Shown here in pieces: positions 1-8,845 of a DNA stretch of 64,000 nt (its first letter is position 1; every line of letters begins with the position of its first letter). The stretch spans positions 124,001 to 188,000 of the forward strand of contig NZ_FOZS01000002.1 of the NCBI RefSeq assembly GCF_900116205.1, given 5' to 3'. Source of the stretch: Halostagnicola kamekurae. Its GTDB lineage: Archaea > Halobacteriota > Halobacteria > Halobacteriales > Natrialbaceae. The notes under the pieces were generated by a model that was not told the origin of the DNA, made no database searches, and saw nothing but the letters and a program-made list of their open reading frames with translations. Position numbers and translations under genes: made by a program.

Positions 1-619
1 TCGCCAGCAAATTCGAACCGTGGAAACCGACCAATAGAACTGCGAGTCCGACCAGTGAAGCAACCACTGCCTCCGGCAAGGTGTTGATGACGATGGGACC
101 AGCTCCCGAGTCGAATAGAGGAATCTCATACTGTGTGAACGGTAGAGGGTACACGAGTGGTGCCACGATCAGCGCCATCCCGAGGCTCGCTACTACGACC
201 ACAAACAGGAACGTGCCGATGCCGACGAACAGGGAGACCAGGAAGTATCCGACCAGTAGATACGACTGTGGATCGGTCAATATCGTCTTTATGTACGAAA
301 CAAGCGGCTCCGTGGTCGGATCATGGACCAAGGTGTGACCAACCTCTATCCCGAGTAGTCGGCTGATAACCTTGGCTTCGAATGTGCTGGCGTAGTCGGT
401 CAGACCGAGCACGAAACCGAGTACTGGGATACCAACGAGTACTGGCGTCAGTGCGACACCGATAGCGAGTCCGGTCAGAAAGACGGTGAAGTACCCGACA
501 CCAAGCGGGAGACGCAATAGGAGGAAGGCGACGTTACGGTACGTCTGTGGGTCGGTAACTGGGGACCAAAGCCGTTTATGGCCCGAATCCGGTGTGAATT
601 CAGTCGAGTGGGAGGGCAT
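1..619 (-). CDS. Membrane sensor-domain protein, C-terminal part outside window
   Basis: The reverse strand is open from an ATG at 619 to the window edge (206 codons). The N-terminus is short and hydrophilic, followed at about residue 30 by RLPLGVGYFTVFLTGLAIGV, then two more hydrophobic blocks near residues 125-150 and 190-206. The LPLG-YF-G-hydrophobic pattern followed by a PVLVGIPVLG stretch is typical of the 'putative sensor' membrane domain that precedes histidine kinases or stands alone in haloarchaea and actinobacteria. The C-terminal part that would show a kinase is missing, so only the sensor domain can be named. It is transcribed away from the ParB-like gene. Confidence 0.7.
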   Translation of the reverse strand, partial: MPSHSTEFTPDSGHKRLWSPVTDPQTYRNVAFLLLRLPLGVGYFTVFLTGLAIGVALTPVLVGIPVLGFVLGLTDYASTFEAKVISRLLGIEVGHTLVHDPTTEPLVSYIKTILTDPQSYLLVGYFLVSLFVGIGTFLFVVVVASLGMALIVAPLVYPLPFTQYEIPLFDSGAGPIVINTLPEAVVASLVGLAVLLVGFHGSNLLA

Positions 620-1121
620 CTTTAGGTGGATTCTGGTTGGCACACAGTATATTTCTATCGACATTTTAAGACCGCTCGCCGGCAACGAGACCACTATACT
701 GACTACGCGCTCTGTACTTACCATGGGTTTCACGGAGAACTCTGAATAAAAAAACCGTGCTACCAACTACTGTTAACATCGGGGCAAATTCCGGGGTTAC
801 TGCACTTATTTGGAGTTTGGTGCAGTGAGGACTGATTTAGAAAAACACGGGACGGCGATACGGTAGGTGTGTTCGAACCCTACTTTGTTTTTTCTCGAGA
901 AATATAATCTGAACTCTGATAGAACCCGAACCGATCGTCGCATACATCATCGTTCTGTTGTAACCGTAACAACAAAATTAGCACCACTCCATAGATTCTG
1001 TTTTTCTCAAAGCGCATCAACTTCGAGACCAGATTGACCGTATATAGGTAGTGTTCGGGAATGTATCTCGGGTAATTTATAGCCCTAAAGTGAGAACGTA
1101 ACCGACGAGAGTATATTTAGC
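620..1121. other. Intergenic, AT-rich, no gene seen
   Basis: This 500-bp gap lies between two divergent genes and is clearly AT-richer than the core chromosome. It holds an inverted repeat with 7-base arms, ACTGCAC and GTGCAGT, at about 801-828. A TATA-like sequence (taatttatag, about 1073-1082) lies about 40 bases before the ParB-like gene. No convincing reading frame was found on either strand. Confidence 0.5.
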
Positions 1122-1808
1122 ATGAGTAATGGTCACAACCCATTCAACGATCGGCTCGATTGGACGTTTCAGGGCTCTCGCTGTGTTGTCCATGGAGAGA
1201 ACGAAAAGGTGTACGAAGGTTACGTCGAAATGGTCCACCATAACCGTGGGAGTGTGATTATGCATAACTGTCGCGAACTCACGGAAGGACAGAAAGTAGG
1301 TTCAGTGTTCGTTCGTATCGTAGACGAGATTATTCAACTTGAGAGTCATAAGGAAATTCAAGAGCTTAATCCTGAGAGGGTTGCTAATTCACCCCACTAT
1401 GAAGCCAAAATCATACCTCGTGACTATCATATGCGACTCGCTTACCGAAATGGATACACCGGCTCATTCCCGGTTGCTCGAAAGCTAGAGAAGGATCATC
1501 CCCGGTTTGATCCGAGTCAGCAGTACGAACTTGTCAATGGGCACAAGAGGGTCGCTGCGATGAAGCGCGTTGGGCTACAGAAGCATCCTTTTGAAGTAAT
1601 CCAGTGTACGGATGAGGAAGCAAAGGAGCTGTATGAACTTGCTCACCGCGATCAAGACTCAGAGGATAGCGAGGATGACTCTACAGATGAAATGTTGGAA
1701 GAAGGTCTCTCGAGCAGCCGCACAACCCAGGGAGTACGTCGGCCAACGGCTACCACCGGCCAGCGAATTCAACCACGAGAACATATGATCGACCGGCAAT
1801 CTTCTTGA
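1122..1808 (+). CDS. ParB/sulfiredoxin-like nuclease-fold protein
   Basis: A 228-residue protein with the segment VNGHKRVAAMKRVGL near residues 138-152, followed by an acidic EEAKELYELAHR helix. This matches the NGHRR-AA-LG core of ParB/Srx nucleotide-binding folds used by plasmid, phage and chromosomal partition proteins and by some phage modification proteins. The C-terminal 60 residues are low-complexity and charged. Codon use is less GC-biased than in the core genes downstream. The next gene is a broken integrase, so this is probably a leftover of an integrated plasmid or virus. No ParA partner is visible, so a partition role is unproven. Confidence 0.55.
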   Translation: MSNGHNPFNDRLDWTFQGSRCVVHGENEKVYEGYVEMVHHNRGSVIMHNCRELTEGQKVGSVFVRIVDEIIQLESHKEIQELNPERVANSPHYEAKIIPRDYHMRLAYRNGYTGSFPVARKLEKDHPRFDPSQQYELVNGHKRVAAMKRVGLQKHPFEVIQCTDEEAKELYELAHRDQDSEDSEDDSTDEMLEEGLSSSRTTQGVRRPTATTGQRIQPREHMIDRQSS

Positions 1809-1932
1809 GGAGAGACGTTCGTTCCGGTTTTCCTCCCATGGAGGCAAGGTATTCGTAGACGACAATCACGACACAGATATCTATTCTACCGTGTAGAGTA
1901 ACTCGAGCGGGAAACACCCTTCACGGGTGTAA

Positions 1933-2532
1933 TGTAAATATACTGGTGCGCGTCTTGGTGCACTTCGCGGACTCGATATCGAGGACTACAACCGAGACGA
2001 ACAGTGTCTTGAGTTCATCCATCGTCCTACTGGAGAAACGCCACTCAAGAATGGTACTGACGGTGAGCGAATCGTTGGGATCCCGGAGAAGGTCTGTGAC
2101 ATCGTGGATGCATATCTCCGAAAACATCGACTCGAGGAATTCGATGACTTCGGACATCGCCCGCTCTTAACGAGTCAATTGGGACGGGGATTGACGAACG
2201 CTCTCCGCGCTTGGATGTACCTTGCTACGGTCCCGTGTTTGCATTCTCGATGCCCGCACGGGAACGATCCGGAGACGTGTGACTACCTTGATTACTCGTC
2301 GGCGAGCAAGTGCCCGTCTTCACGAAGCCCCCACCAAGTGCGAACGGGATCGATTACGTGGCAACTCAATCGTCGTATCCCACCGGAGCGAGTCCCAGAG
2401 CGAGTGAACACTTCCGTCGAGGTTCTCCTTCGACACTATGATCAACCAACAAAAATGGAAGAAATGCGTGAACGACGCCGGCCATACTTGGATCAACTTA
2501 CATTCGGTAACGAGGAAGGTGAAGGGCAATGA
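1933..2532 (+). pseudogene. Integrase (tyrosine recombinase) fragment, N-terminus missing
   Basis: The frame is open from just after a TAA at 1930 to 2532. It encodes the catalytic half of a haloarchaeal tyrosine recombinase: TGARLGALRGLDIEDY with the first catalytic Arg, the SPHQVRTGSITW box (His and second Arg), and LLRHYDQ with the nucleophile Tyr. Four cysteines (CLHSRC...C...C) match the Cys cluster of the intact integrase at 34,171. The N-terminal core-binding domain, about 150 residues, is absent and no start codon with a leader is seen. The active-site residues survive, so the gene was probably cut by a deletion or excision and not slowly eroded. Confidence 0.8.
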
Positions 2533-2679
2533 GGCTGAAATCCGGGCGACCCACTCACTTCTGTCACGAGCAAGTTCGTGAGCGACGAATGCGTACACTC
2601 TGAATGGGCGCAAGTATCGACTTTCGACTGACGTGTCGGTTTATCGCCGGTTCCGACGTTCTCGTTCCGACGAAGTCCG

Positions 2680-2967
2680 TCACGACGTTTCGGAATCGGT
2701 TTGCACCTCTTCGTCTTCGATCTCATCGAGGCGGTCGTGCAGCTCTTCGACCGCTTCATCGTCGACGGTACCCCAGTAGGCGACGACGGCGAGGGCGAGC
2801 ACGAAGACGACCCCCCATCCGACGGTCGCGTGCTCCTGTGGAACGTATAGGTTAAAGATCCCGTTGATGACGCCTTCTAACGAGAAGACGACGACGACTG
2901 GGCCGACTACCTCGCGTGGCAGAAAGTGGTCGATGTACGCTTTGAGAACCGCTGGATCTACGTCCAT
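2680..2967 (-). CDS. Small two-TM membrane protein
   Basis: A 95-residue protein starting at ATG 2967. Residues about 18-40 (VVGPVVVVFSLEGVINGIFNLYV) and 48-65 (WGVVFVLALAVVAYWGTV) are two membrane segments. An acidic tail follows (EELHDRLDEIEDEEV), predicted cytosolic and helical. High GC and acidic codon use agree with the core genome. The family is not recognised. It is transcribed away from the next gene, across a 190-base divergent promoter region. Confidence 0.6.
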   Translation of the reverse strand: MDVDPAVLKAYIDHFLPREVVGPVVVVFSLEGVINGIFNLYVPQEHATVGWGVVFVLALAVVAYWGTVDDEAVEELHDRLDEIEDEEVQTDSETS

Positions 2968-3129
2968 AGCGGTAGTATTGCAGTGGAGTAATTAAGCCCC
3001 CCTCTCCAGCGAGGCGATCGATCGAGGTTGAGGGACACGGTCGCGTTGAACGAACTCGGTCACCGAATCATGGCGAAGCCTCAGCGCATGAGAGGATGTC
3101 ACGTGAGAGACTCCAGTTCGGCCACCAAG

Positions 3130-3137
3130 CATATATA
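3130..3137 (+). promoter_or_regulatory. TATA box of leaderless transcript
   Basis: The sequence catatata lies about 26 bases before the ATG at 3160. This is the distance expected when transcription starts at or within a base or two of the start codon, as is common in haloarchaea. No Shine-Dalgarno sequence precedes the ATG. Confidence 0.5.
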
Positions 3138-3159
3138 CTCCTGATAGAATCCACCGGGC

Positions 3160-3720
3160 ATGGCAACGCGTACGAACGGATCACTCGAGAACGTCCCGGT
3201 GGTACAGGGCGGAATCTACGGCGCGATCGCGTTCGTCGCCAGCTATCTCGTGTCGATAGTGCTCTTGCAGGGAGACCTCGAGTTCGACTTGGCGGGCATC
3301 GCCGAGCTCGTCTCGGAGAACGCGTTCGAGGCCGCCGGCATGCTGTGGTTCAACAGCCACTTCGTCGACCTCGAGGTGAACGTCATCGGACTGGACACCA
3401 CGACGACGATGTTCGCGCAGGCGGAAACGGGGATTCCGCAAGTCCTCTATCACGTCGTTCCCATGCTCGTACTCGTCGCTGCGGGATATCTCGTCGGACG
3501 ACGTGCCCTCGGCCCGGAAGCGTCCCTCGAGGACGGCGTGAAAGCCGGTGCGACTGTCGTCGTCGGCTACCTTCCGCTCGCAGCGACGGGTGCGTTCGTC
3601 TTCGCCGTCGACGGCTCCTTCGGTAGCGCACAGCCGGAGACGGCGACCGCAATCTTGCTCGCGGGGGCGATGTTCCCGCTCGTCTTCGGTTCGATCGGCG
3701 GAATCGCCGCCACGCAGTGA
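3160..3720 (+). CDS. Haloarchaeal multi-pass membrane protein
   Basis: A 186-residue protein with about four hydrophobic segments: residues 17-36 (GGIYGAIAFVASYLVSIVLL), about 98-116 (YHVVPMLVLVAAGYLVGRRA), about 130-150 (AGATVVVGYLPLAATGAFVF) and the C-terminal 25 residues. The loop between TM1 and TM2 (LAELVSENAF...FNSHFVDLEV) probably faces outside. No transporter signature is visible. It resembles unnamed haloarchaeal membrane proteins with a G-rich TM4, but no function can be assigned. The ATG directly follows a TATA box at leaderless distance. Confidence 0.65.
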   Translation: MATRTNGSLENVPVVQGGIYGAIAFVASYLVSIVLLQGDLEFDLAGIAELVSENAFEAAGMLWFNSHFVDLEVNVIGLDTTTTMFAQAETGIPQVLYHVVPMLVLVAAGYLVGRRALGPEASLEDGVKAGATVVVGYLPLAATGAFVFAVDGSFGSAQPETATAILLAGAMFPLVFGSIGGIAATQ

Positions 3721-3831
3721 TCGACGGGTCGCACGCCAATCGTCGGCGGCGACCGACGACGGCCCGCCGACCGAACTGATACCGGCGTATTTTCCGCTGG
3801 GCTTTCGGTGATCCAGCGCCGAGTCCAGACT

Positions 3832-4068
3832 ATGTCACGACTCGTGGAACTCGAGGCGAACGGCCCGCGAAAACTCGACGCGGACGACCTCGACGAGCAG
3901 AAAGGCGACGTCGCGATCTGTCAGTGCGGCCTCGCCGAAACGTTTCCGTTCTGCGATGGGAGCCACCGAAAGACCAGAGACGAAGCGCCGGACAAGCGGT
4001 ACGTCTACGACGAGGACGGCACTCGAGCGGTCGTCGACCGGGTCGTCCGCGACAACGACTCGGAGTGA
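3832..4068 (+). CDS. CDGSH iron-sulfur domain protein
   Basis: A 78-residue protein with CQCGLAETFPFCDGSHRK near residues 30-47, which is the CxCx8CDGSH signature. Its three Cys and one His bind a redox-active [2Fe-2S] cluster. The protein is soluble, with no membrane anchor. I chose the ATG at 3832 over an upstream in-frame GTG at 3808 because the conserved sequence begins with MSRLVELEANGP. Family members act in electron transfer or Fe-S/redox sensing. The substrate here is unknown, and the flanking genes give no clear partner. Confidence 0.88.
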   Translation: MSRLVELEANGPRKLDADDLDEQKGDVAICQCGLAETFPFCDGSHRKTRDEAPDKRYVYDEDGTRAVVDRVVRDNDSE

Positions 4069-4194
4069 GTGCCGACAGACCCTCGAACAGTCGAGTCGAT
4101 CACGTCGGGGAGGCGATCGTACCCGCCCGCCGACGAACGCGGGTCGATCGGGCGAGATCAGAACACTTTCTCTTCGCAACGATAACACTCGAGT

Positions 4195-5373
4195 GTGAGT
4201 CGCTCGAGCGGGGAATCGCCCGACGGACGCCGAAGTTGGCTCGTGGCCGCTACCGGCGCGCTGGCAATGGTATTCACGTTCGGAACCGCCTTCTCCTACG
4301 GCGTCTTCATGACGCCGTTCAGCGACGCGTTCGGCGTCGAACCGCTGGCGCTTTCGACCGTCTTCGCGACCATGCTCTTCGCGTTCTACATCGGCGCCGG
4401 CGTCGTCGGCGTCTTCGGTGCTCGAGTCCCGTCCCGGACGATTTTACTCGTCTGTGCGGCGATTTCGGGACTTTTGGCCCCGTCGCTGTACGTCGTCGAG
4501 GGATACGCCGGTCTCCTCGTCGTCTTCGGGGCGCTCGGCCTGGCGCTCGGGACGGTGTTCGTCGTCCTCGCGTCTATCGTCCCCAGATGGTTCGACGCCA
4601 ATCGCGGCACCGCGACCGGCCTCATTTTCGCCGGTAACGGGCTGGGTCTGTTCGTCTTGCCGCCGGCGTGGCAGTACGCGATCGACGCCAGCGGCGTTCG
4701 GAACGGTTTTTTCGTCGTCCTGTCGATCACCGCGGTCGCGTTCCTCGTCGCCGGCGTCACCTGTCGGCGGCCCGACTGGGCCGAGCGGTCGACGGCCTCG
4801 GCCGGCGAGATCCTCGAGTGGGTGCGCGGGCTGGCCGGAACCCGGACGTTCCGACTGCTGTTCGTCGGCGTCGGTCTCTCGTTTGCGTGGTACCAGTTGC
4901 TCACGGCATACGCGATCGACCTGTTTACCGCCCGCGGAATGACCGCAGCAGGCGCGTCGCTCGCGTTCGGATTCGTCGGCGGCTTTAGCATAATCTCGAG
5001 ACTCGCAAGCGGATTCGTCGCCGACACCGTCGGCTACCGGCGAACGTTCATCGCGTCACTCGGGAGCGCAGCCATCGGCGGGGCGCTGCTGGTCCCTTCC
5101 CACTCGATCTCGACCGCGCTGTCGGTCTTCTGTCTCGGGATCGGCCTCGGTGGGTCGGCGACGCTTTACATTCCCGTCCTGATGCGGACCTACAGCCGGA
5201 CGAAAGATACGGCGGTCATCGGAATTTTCAACGTGGCGATCGGCACGTTCTCGCTGGTCGCACCGCCGGTCGGGACCGCGATCGTCGACTCGACGGGCTC
5301 TTACACGGCGGTCATCCTCCTCACCGTGTTCGCACTTCTCGGCGCAATCTGGGCCATCGCCGTCGGGTCCTGA
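4195..5373 (+). CDS. MFS transporter, monocarboxylate/oxalate-formate type
   Basis: A 392-residue protein with about 12 membrane segments in two six-helix halves separated near residues 195-215 by a charged loop (RRPDWAERSTASAGEILEW). The opening TGALAMVFTFGTAFSYGVFM and the motif RWFDANRGTATGLIFAG between TM4 and TM5 are typical of the MCT/OFA group of the major facilitator superfamily, which carry monocarboxylates, oxalate or formate. The start is GTG. The gene stands alone, and its real substrate cannot be read from the sequence. Confidence 0.85.
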   Translation: MSRSSGESPDGRRSWLVAATGALAMVFTFGTAFSYGVFMTPFSDAFGVEPLALSTVFATMLFAFYIGAGVVGVFGARVPSRTILLVCAAISGLLAPSLYVVEGYAGLLVVFGALGLALGTVFVVLASIVPRWFDANRGTATGLIFAGNGLGLFVLPPAWQYAIDASGVRNGFFVVLSITAVAFLVAGVTCRRPDWAERSTASAGEILEWVRGLAGTRTFRLLFVGVGLSFAWYQLLTAYAIDLFTARGMTAAGASLAFGFVGGFSIISRLASGFVADTVGYRRTFIASLGSAAIGGALLVPSHSISTALSVFCLGIGLGGSATLYIPVLMRTYSRTKDTAVIGIFNVAIGTFSLVAPPVGTAIVDSTGSYTAVILLTVFALLGAIWAIAVGS

Positions 5374-5514
5374 TCCTATCGCCGCCGGACCTGCCCCCAT
5401 CATCCTCGAGATCTGACTCGAACGCCGTCGAGTCCGGCCTCCACTCGCCCCCTGATTCCAAGTCCACTCGCCCAAACTCCATCGCCACCGACAGCCACAG
5501 CCGACGGCGTCTCC

Positions 5515-5826
5515 TTACCAGGTCTCGATCCGACCCGATCGAACGTCCTCGACGCACCCCTCACAATCCGGATGCCCGTGCTCGTAACACGCCGGACGAA
5601 ACTCGTCGTCGAGTTTCGCCGCCCGCTGTTCGGCGTAGCGCCGACAGACGATCTTCGCGCGACCCGCCTCGTCGGTCGGCAGCGAGCGGGCGTGCTTTGC
5701 CCCCTCGTAGGCCGTTCGGGCCTCCTCGAGTTGCTCACCGGTCGATCGACGCAACCCTTCGTACTGCTCGCCCGCTCGTCGGAGTTTCGTCCGAACGAAC
5801 CGCTCGAGACGACGCCCGTCTGACAT
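5515..5826 (-). CDS. Small conserved haloarchaeal protein (DUF7091-like)
   Basis: A 103-residue soluble protein from ATG 5826 (MSDGRRLERFVRTKLRRAG). The N-terminal two thirds is a charged helix with a KHARSLPTDEAGRAKIVCRRYAE stretch. The C-terminus has CYEHGHPDCEGCVEDV, where Cys and His residues could bind a metal. I believe this is the small haloarchaeal family labelled DUF7091, from memory. Function unknown. A longer in-frame extension to 5937 is rejected because it is Ser/Arg-rich and not conserved-looking. Confidence 0.65.
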   Translation of the reverse strand: MSDGRRLERFVRTKLRRAGEQYEGLRRSTGEQLEEARTAYEGAKHARSLPTDEAGRAKIVCRRYAEQRAAKLDDEFRPACYEHGHPDCEGCVEDVRSGRIETW

Positions 5827-6021
5827 GGCTCTGAAACAGATTCGAGCGCCGGCCACATAGGTTCGTCGCCGTCGCGGACTGCTTTCCGCGAGCGACGAGC
5901 AAAGTCGTGGAATCGAAAACCAGCTTGAACGCCGCACAATCGCAGTTGATCACTTTCGCTCCGGTGGCGGCAGTTTAAATAGTATCGGGAGCGAACGTCA
6001 GTATGCCTCCCATTGATACAC

Positions 6022-6030
6022 AGGAGGAGG
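6022..6030 (+). promoter_or_regulatory. Strong Shine-Dalgarno before RPA gene
   Basis: The sequence aggaggagg ends 9 bases before the ATG at 6040. This is unusual in a genome that mostly uses leaderless or weak-leader messages. It settles the start at MSDVRQHAED rather than at an in-frame ATG at 6013. A TATA-like gtttaaatag lies at about 5971-5980. Confidence 0.7.
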
Positions 6031-6039
6031 CGAGACACC

Positions 6040-6969
6040 ATGAGCGACGTACGACAACACGCCGAAGACATACACGACCAGTTTTCAGATCATCTCGACA
6101 TCACGGTCGACGACGTCGAGGAGCGCCTGACGACGCTCGTCGACGAGTACAAAGTGCCCGTCGACGAAGGTCGTCGGAGCGTCACGAACCACTACCTCGA
6201 GGAGGCGGGCCTCGAGCGCGAGGACATTGCGCGCGGCGGCAGCGAGGCCGTCAACGTCGAGGACATCGAGGAAGAAGAGCAGTGGGTCGACATCACCGCG
6301 AAGGTCATCGAACTCTGGGACCCCCGAAGCGACTCCGTCGCGCAGGTGGGACTACTCGGTGATCCGACGGGGACGATCAAGTTCACCAAGTGGGCCAAAT
6401 CCGAGCTGCCGTCGCTCGAGGAAGGCGGCGTCTACGAACTGCGAAACGTCGTCACCGACGAGTACCAGGGTCGGTACTCGGTCAAACTCAACAGCACGAC
6501 CGTCGTCGAGGAACTCGAGGACGACATCGAGGTCGGCGACGACACCTCCGAGATCGAAGGCGCGCTCGTCGACATGCAAAGCGGCAGCGGCCTCATCAAG
6601 CGCTGTCCGGAGGAAGACTGCACGCGCGTCCTCCAGAACGGACGCTGTAACGAACACGGCGAGGTCGAAGGCGAGTTCGACCTCCGCATCAAGGGCGTCG
6701 TCGACGACGGGATCGACGCCCACGAGGTCATCTTCGACGCCGAGGCGACCGAATCGCTGACCGGCATCAGCCTAGAGGAGGGCAAGGAGATGGCGATGGA
6801 TGCGCTCGATACCACGGTCGTCGCCGACGAGATCCGCGAGAAGATCATCGGGACCTACTACCGCATCGAGGGGCCGACCTTCGGGCGGTACGTCCTCGCG
6901 GACGACGTCGAGGAACTCGACGGACCGGTCGACGCCGAACAGCTGTTGATCAAAGCGAGGTCGATGTAA
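6040..6969 (+). CDS. rpa: Replication protein A, single-stranded DNA-binding (RPA1/RPA3 type)
   Basis: A 309-residue ssDNA-binding protein. The N-terminal ~70 residues are helical. An OB fold then starts at about residue 78 (WVDITAKVIELWDPRSDSVAQVGLLGDPTGTIKFTKWAKS). A second OB region with a zinc finger, CPEEDCTRVLQNGRCNEHG, sits near residues 190-210. In haloarchaea, RPAs of this form protect single-stranded DNA during replication and repair and are encoded with a dedicated partner protein. The next gene, one base downstream, is exactly that partner. I cannot decide between the RPA1 and RPA3 paralogue names. Confidence 0.92.
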   Translation: MSDVRQHAEDIHDQFSDHLDITVDDVEERLTTLVDEYKVPVDEGRRSVTNHYLEEAGLEREDIARGGSEAVNVEDIEEEEQWVDITAKVIELWDPRSDSVAQVGLLGDPTGTIKFTKWAKSELPSLEEGGVYELRNVVTDEYQGRYSVKLNSTTVVEELEDDIEVGDDTSEIEGALVDMQSGSGLIKRCPEEDCTRVLQNGRCNEHGEVEGEFDLRIKGVVDDGIDAHEVIFDAEATESLTGISLEEGKEMAMDALDTTVVADEIREKIIGTYYRIEGPTFGRYVLADDVEELDGPVDAEQLLIKARSM

Positions 6970-6970
6970 C

Positions 6971-7597
6971 ATGTCTCAGGCAGAACTCACCCGCGAAGTC
7001 GCACGTCGCGTCTTCGCCTCCGAATTCAACGATTCGACGTACACATTCAAAGAAAGCGACGACGAGCGCGCGCCGAACTACGCGTTGCTCCCGACGGGCG
7101 ACCGCGCGAACCGCGCGTTCATCGTCGGCACGCTCACCGAAACCGAAGACGTCGGCGACGAGAGCGAGTACTGGCGCGGCCGCGTCGTCGATCCGACGGG
7201 GACCTTTTTCGTCTACGCCGGCCAGTACCAGCCCGAAGCAGCCGCCGTCCTGCGGGACACGGAGCCGCCGGCGTACGTCGCGATCGTCGGCAAGCCGCGA
7301 ACGTACGAGACCGAAGACGGTTCCGTCAACGTCTCCGTTCGACCGGAGTCGATCTCGATCGTCGACGACGCGACCCGCAACCGGTGGGTCGTCGAAACCG
7401 CCGAACGCACCATCGATCGGATCGAGGCCTTCGAGGAGTGGGAAGCCGAACAGGAGGCTCCCGAAAGCGGTTCGACGGCACCCGGCAACGAGTACGCCCA
7501 GATGGCTCGCGAACGGTACGACTCGCCGGTCGAGAACTACCGTCGCGACGTAATTCTGGCCTTAGAGAGCCTCGAGGATCTCGAGGCGACGGCCTGA
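6971..7597 (+). CDS. RPA-associated protein (COG3390 family)
   Basis: A 208-residue protein that starts one base after the RPA stop, so the two are cotranscribed. It has an OB-like central region (RAFIVGTLTETEDV...YWRGRVVDPTGTFFVYAGQY...AYVAIVGKPRTYETEDGSVNVSVRPESI, about residues 50-135) and an acidic helical C-terminus (ENYRRDVILALESLEDLEA). This matches the haloarchaeal RPAP proteins, which bind their cognate RPA and are needed for its function in DNA repair. Assignment rests on sequence pattern plus operon context. Confidence 0.88.
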   Translation: MSQAELTREVARRVFASEFNDSTYTFKESDDERAPNYALLPTGDRANRAFIVGTLTETEDVGDESEYWRGRVVDPTGTFFVYAGQYQPEAAAVLRDTEPPAYVAIVGKPRTYETEDGSVNVSVRPESISIVDDATRNRWVVETAERTIDRIEAFEEWEAEQEAPESGSTAPGNEYAQMARERYDSPVENYRRDVILALESLEDLEATA

Positions 7598-7736
7598 TCG
7601 TCGACCCGAGAGTCCATCCACCCGTCAGTTTCACACATTTTTCGCAGAGAAGTCGTCTACTGCCCGAATTACGGCGATGCTCGCCGTCGGAGCGTCTGAC
7701 AAATCGTTAAGTAAGTCGAAGACGGTATCGGTACCA

Positions 7737-8141
7737 ATGGGCAACAAGAACAAGACGATCTCGTTCCGGGTGAACGAGGACGCGTTCGAAGCGCTACAGG
7801 ACATCGCCGCGGAGCGTGACATCTCGTTGTCCGCCGTGTTCCGCGATTACGTCGACCTGCTGGTCGAACACGACGGACAGGTCGAGGTGGTCCCCGAGTC
7901 CGAACTCGCCAGTCGAACGAGCGACGACGGCGAGCCGACCTATCCGCCGACCGTCGAGGTGCCAAAGAGCTTCGTGCGCGAACACGAGCGCCTCGAGCTC
8001 GAGGCCGAGCACCTTCGCGAGCAACTCGAGGAGCACAAATCGTACGTTTCGGAGCTTCGGAGTCGCCTCGAAGGGGAAGAAGACGAAGTGTTGTTGCTCG
8101 ACGACCTCGACGAGGACGACGAGCAGTACCCGTTGCGGTAA
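7737..8141 (+). CDS. Ribbon-helix-helix DNA-binding protein with coiled coil
   Basis: A 134-residue protein from ATG 7737 (MGNKNKTISFRVNEDAFEALQDIAAERDISLSAVFRDYV...). The first 45 residues form a ribbon-helix-helix: a beta strand with KTISFRV that would contact DNA, then two helices. A heptad-rich coiled coil (REHERLELEAEHLREQLEEH...) runs from about residue 80 to 120, followed by an acidic tail. RHH proteins bind as dimers, usually as repressors; the long coiled coil may give higher-order assembly. Candidate TATA cgttaagtaa lies about 30 bases upstream. The regulated target is unknown. Confidence 0.75.
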   Translation: MGNKNKTISFRVNEDAFEALQDIAAERDISLSAVFRDYVDLLVEHDGQVEVVPESELASRTSDDGEPTYPPTVEVPKSFVREHERLELEAEHLREQLEEHKSYVSELRSRLEGEEDEVLLLDDLDEDDEQYPLR

Positions 8142-8177
8142 CCGCTCCCGATCGGTACGTCGCCCAAATCGCGCCAG

Positions 8178-8633
8178 TTATCTCGCGAGATCGTCTTTGA
8201 CCTGCCGAATCTCGTCGCGTTTCTCACCGTGTCCGTCGACTCGAGCTAGGCCTTCTGCGGCCTCGAGCGTTCGAATGCCGCTGTCGAGAAAGGAGAGGAC
8301 GTCGCCGGAGTAGGCATACAGCATGTAGTCGTCGCTCATCACGTCGACGATGGCGTCCGGCCCTAACCCCTGGGCGCGCAACTCGAGGAGATAGCGGATG
8401 AACTTCCGTTCCGGACAGCCACAGTAGGGATTGGTGTCACAGTTGCAGTCAAGAAAGTCGCTCGCGAAATCGAGGACCCGCTCTCTGGTGGCCTCGTCTA
8501 GCTTCTCGAGGCCGTTGCCCTGAAAGAGCACGTCGAGCGTCGCACCTTTGAACGCGCCTTTCGGGATGTTCGTCTCGAGTTGCGAGCTCAACTGCCGATG
8601 GTTCTTGACGTATATTTTGTCGGTGATGGCCAC
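8178..8633 (-). CDS. Conserved haloarchaeal protein, DUF5814-like
   Basis: A 151-residue protein using GTG at 8633 (MAITDKIYVKNHRQLSSQ). A cysteine-rich centre, CNCDTNPYCGCPERKF near residues 78-93, could bind zinc. The C-terminal half (LGPDAIVDVMSDDYMLYAYSGDVLSFLD) is well ordered. From memory this is the stand-alone form of the DUF5814 family, also found attached to helicases. Function is not established. I rejected an upstream 23-residue extension because it lacks conserved character. Confidence 0.6.
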   Translation of the reverse strand: MAITDKIYVKNHRQLSSQLETNIPKGAFKGATLDVLFQGNGLEKLDEATRERVLDFASDFLDCNCDTNPYCGCPERKFIRYLLELRAQGLGPDAIVDVMSDDYMLYAYSGDVLSFLDSGIRTLEAAEGLARVDGHGEKRDEIRQVKDDLAR

Positions 8634-8770
8634 GCGTTGGCCGCCAGTAAGCGAGCGAGCGTCAAAAGCGGCTCGGAAGCGGCTCCTCGAGCGGACCGAC
8701 ACACCGTGACACGGCGTCCTCGAGAGCGTAACGTATTTCAGGTACTCCGCGATTACATAGAAGTACGCGT

Positions 8771-8845
8771 GTCCGGGTTGGGGTAGTGGACTATCCTTCA
8801 GCCTTGTGGAGGCTGAGACGCGGGTTCAATTCTCGCACCTGGACC
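8771..8845 (+). tRNA. tRNA-His (anticodon GTG)
   Basis: A full cloverleaf. Acceptor GTCCGGG pairs with CCTGGAC (one G-T pair). Anticodon stem CAGCC/GGCTG carries loop TTGTGGA with anticodon GTG. T stem GCGGG/CTCGC closes loop TTCAATT. The discriminator base is C, as expected for archaeal tRNA-His. The extra G at position -1 is not encoded and would be added after transcription. CCA is not encoded. Confidence 0.95.
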
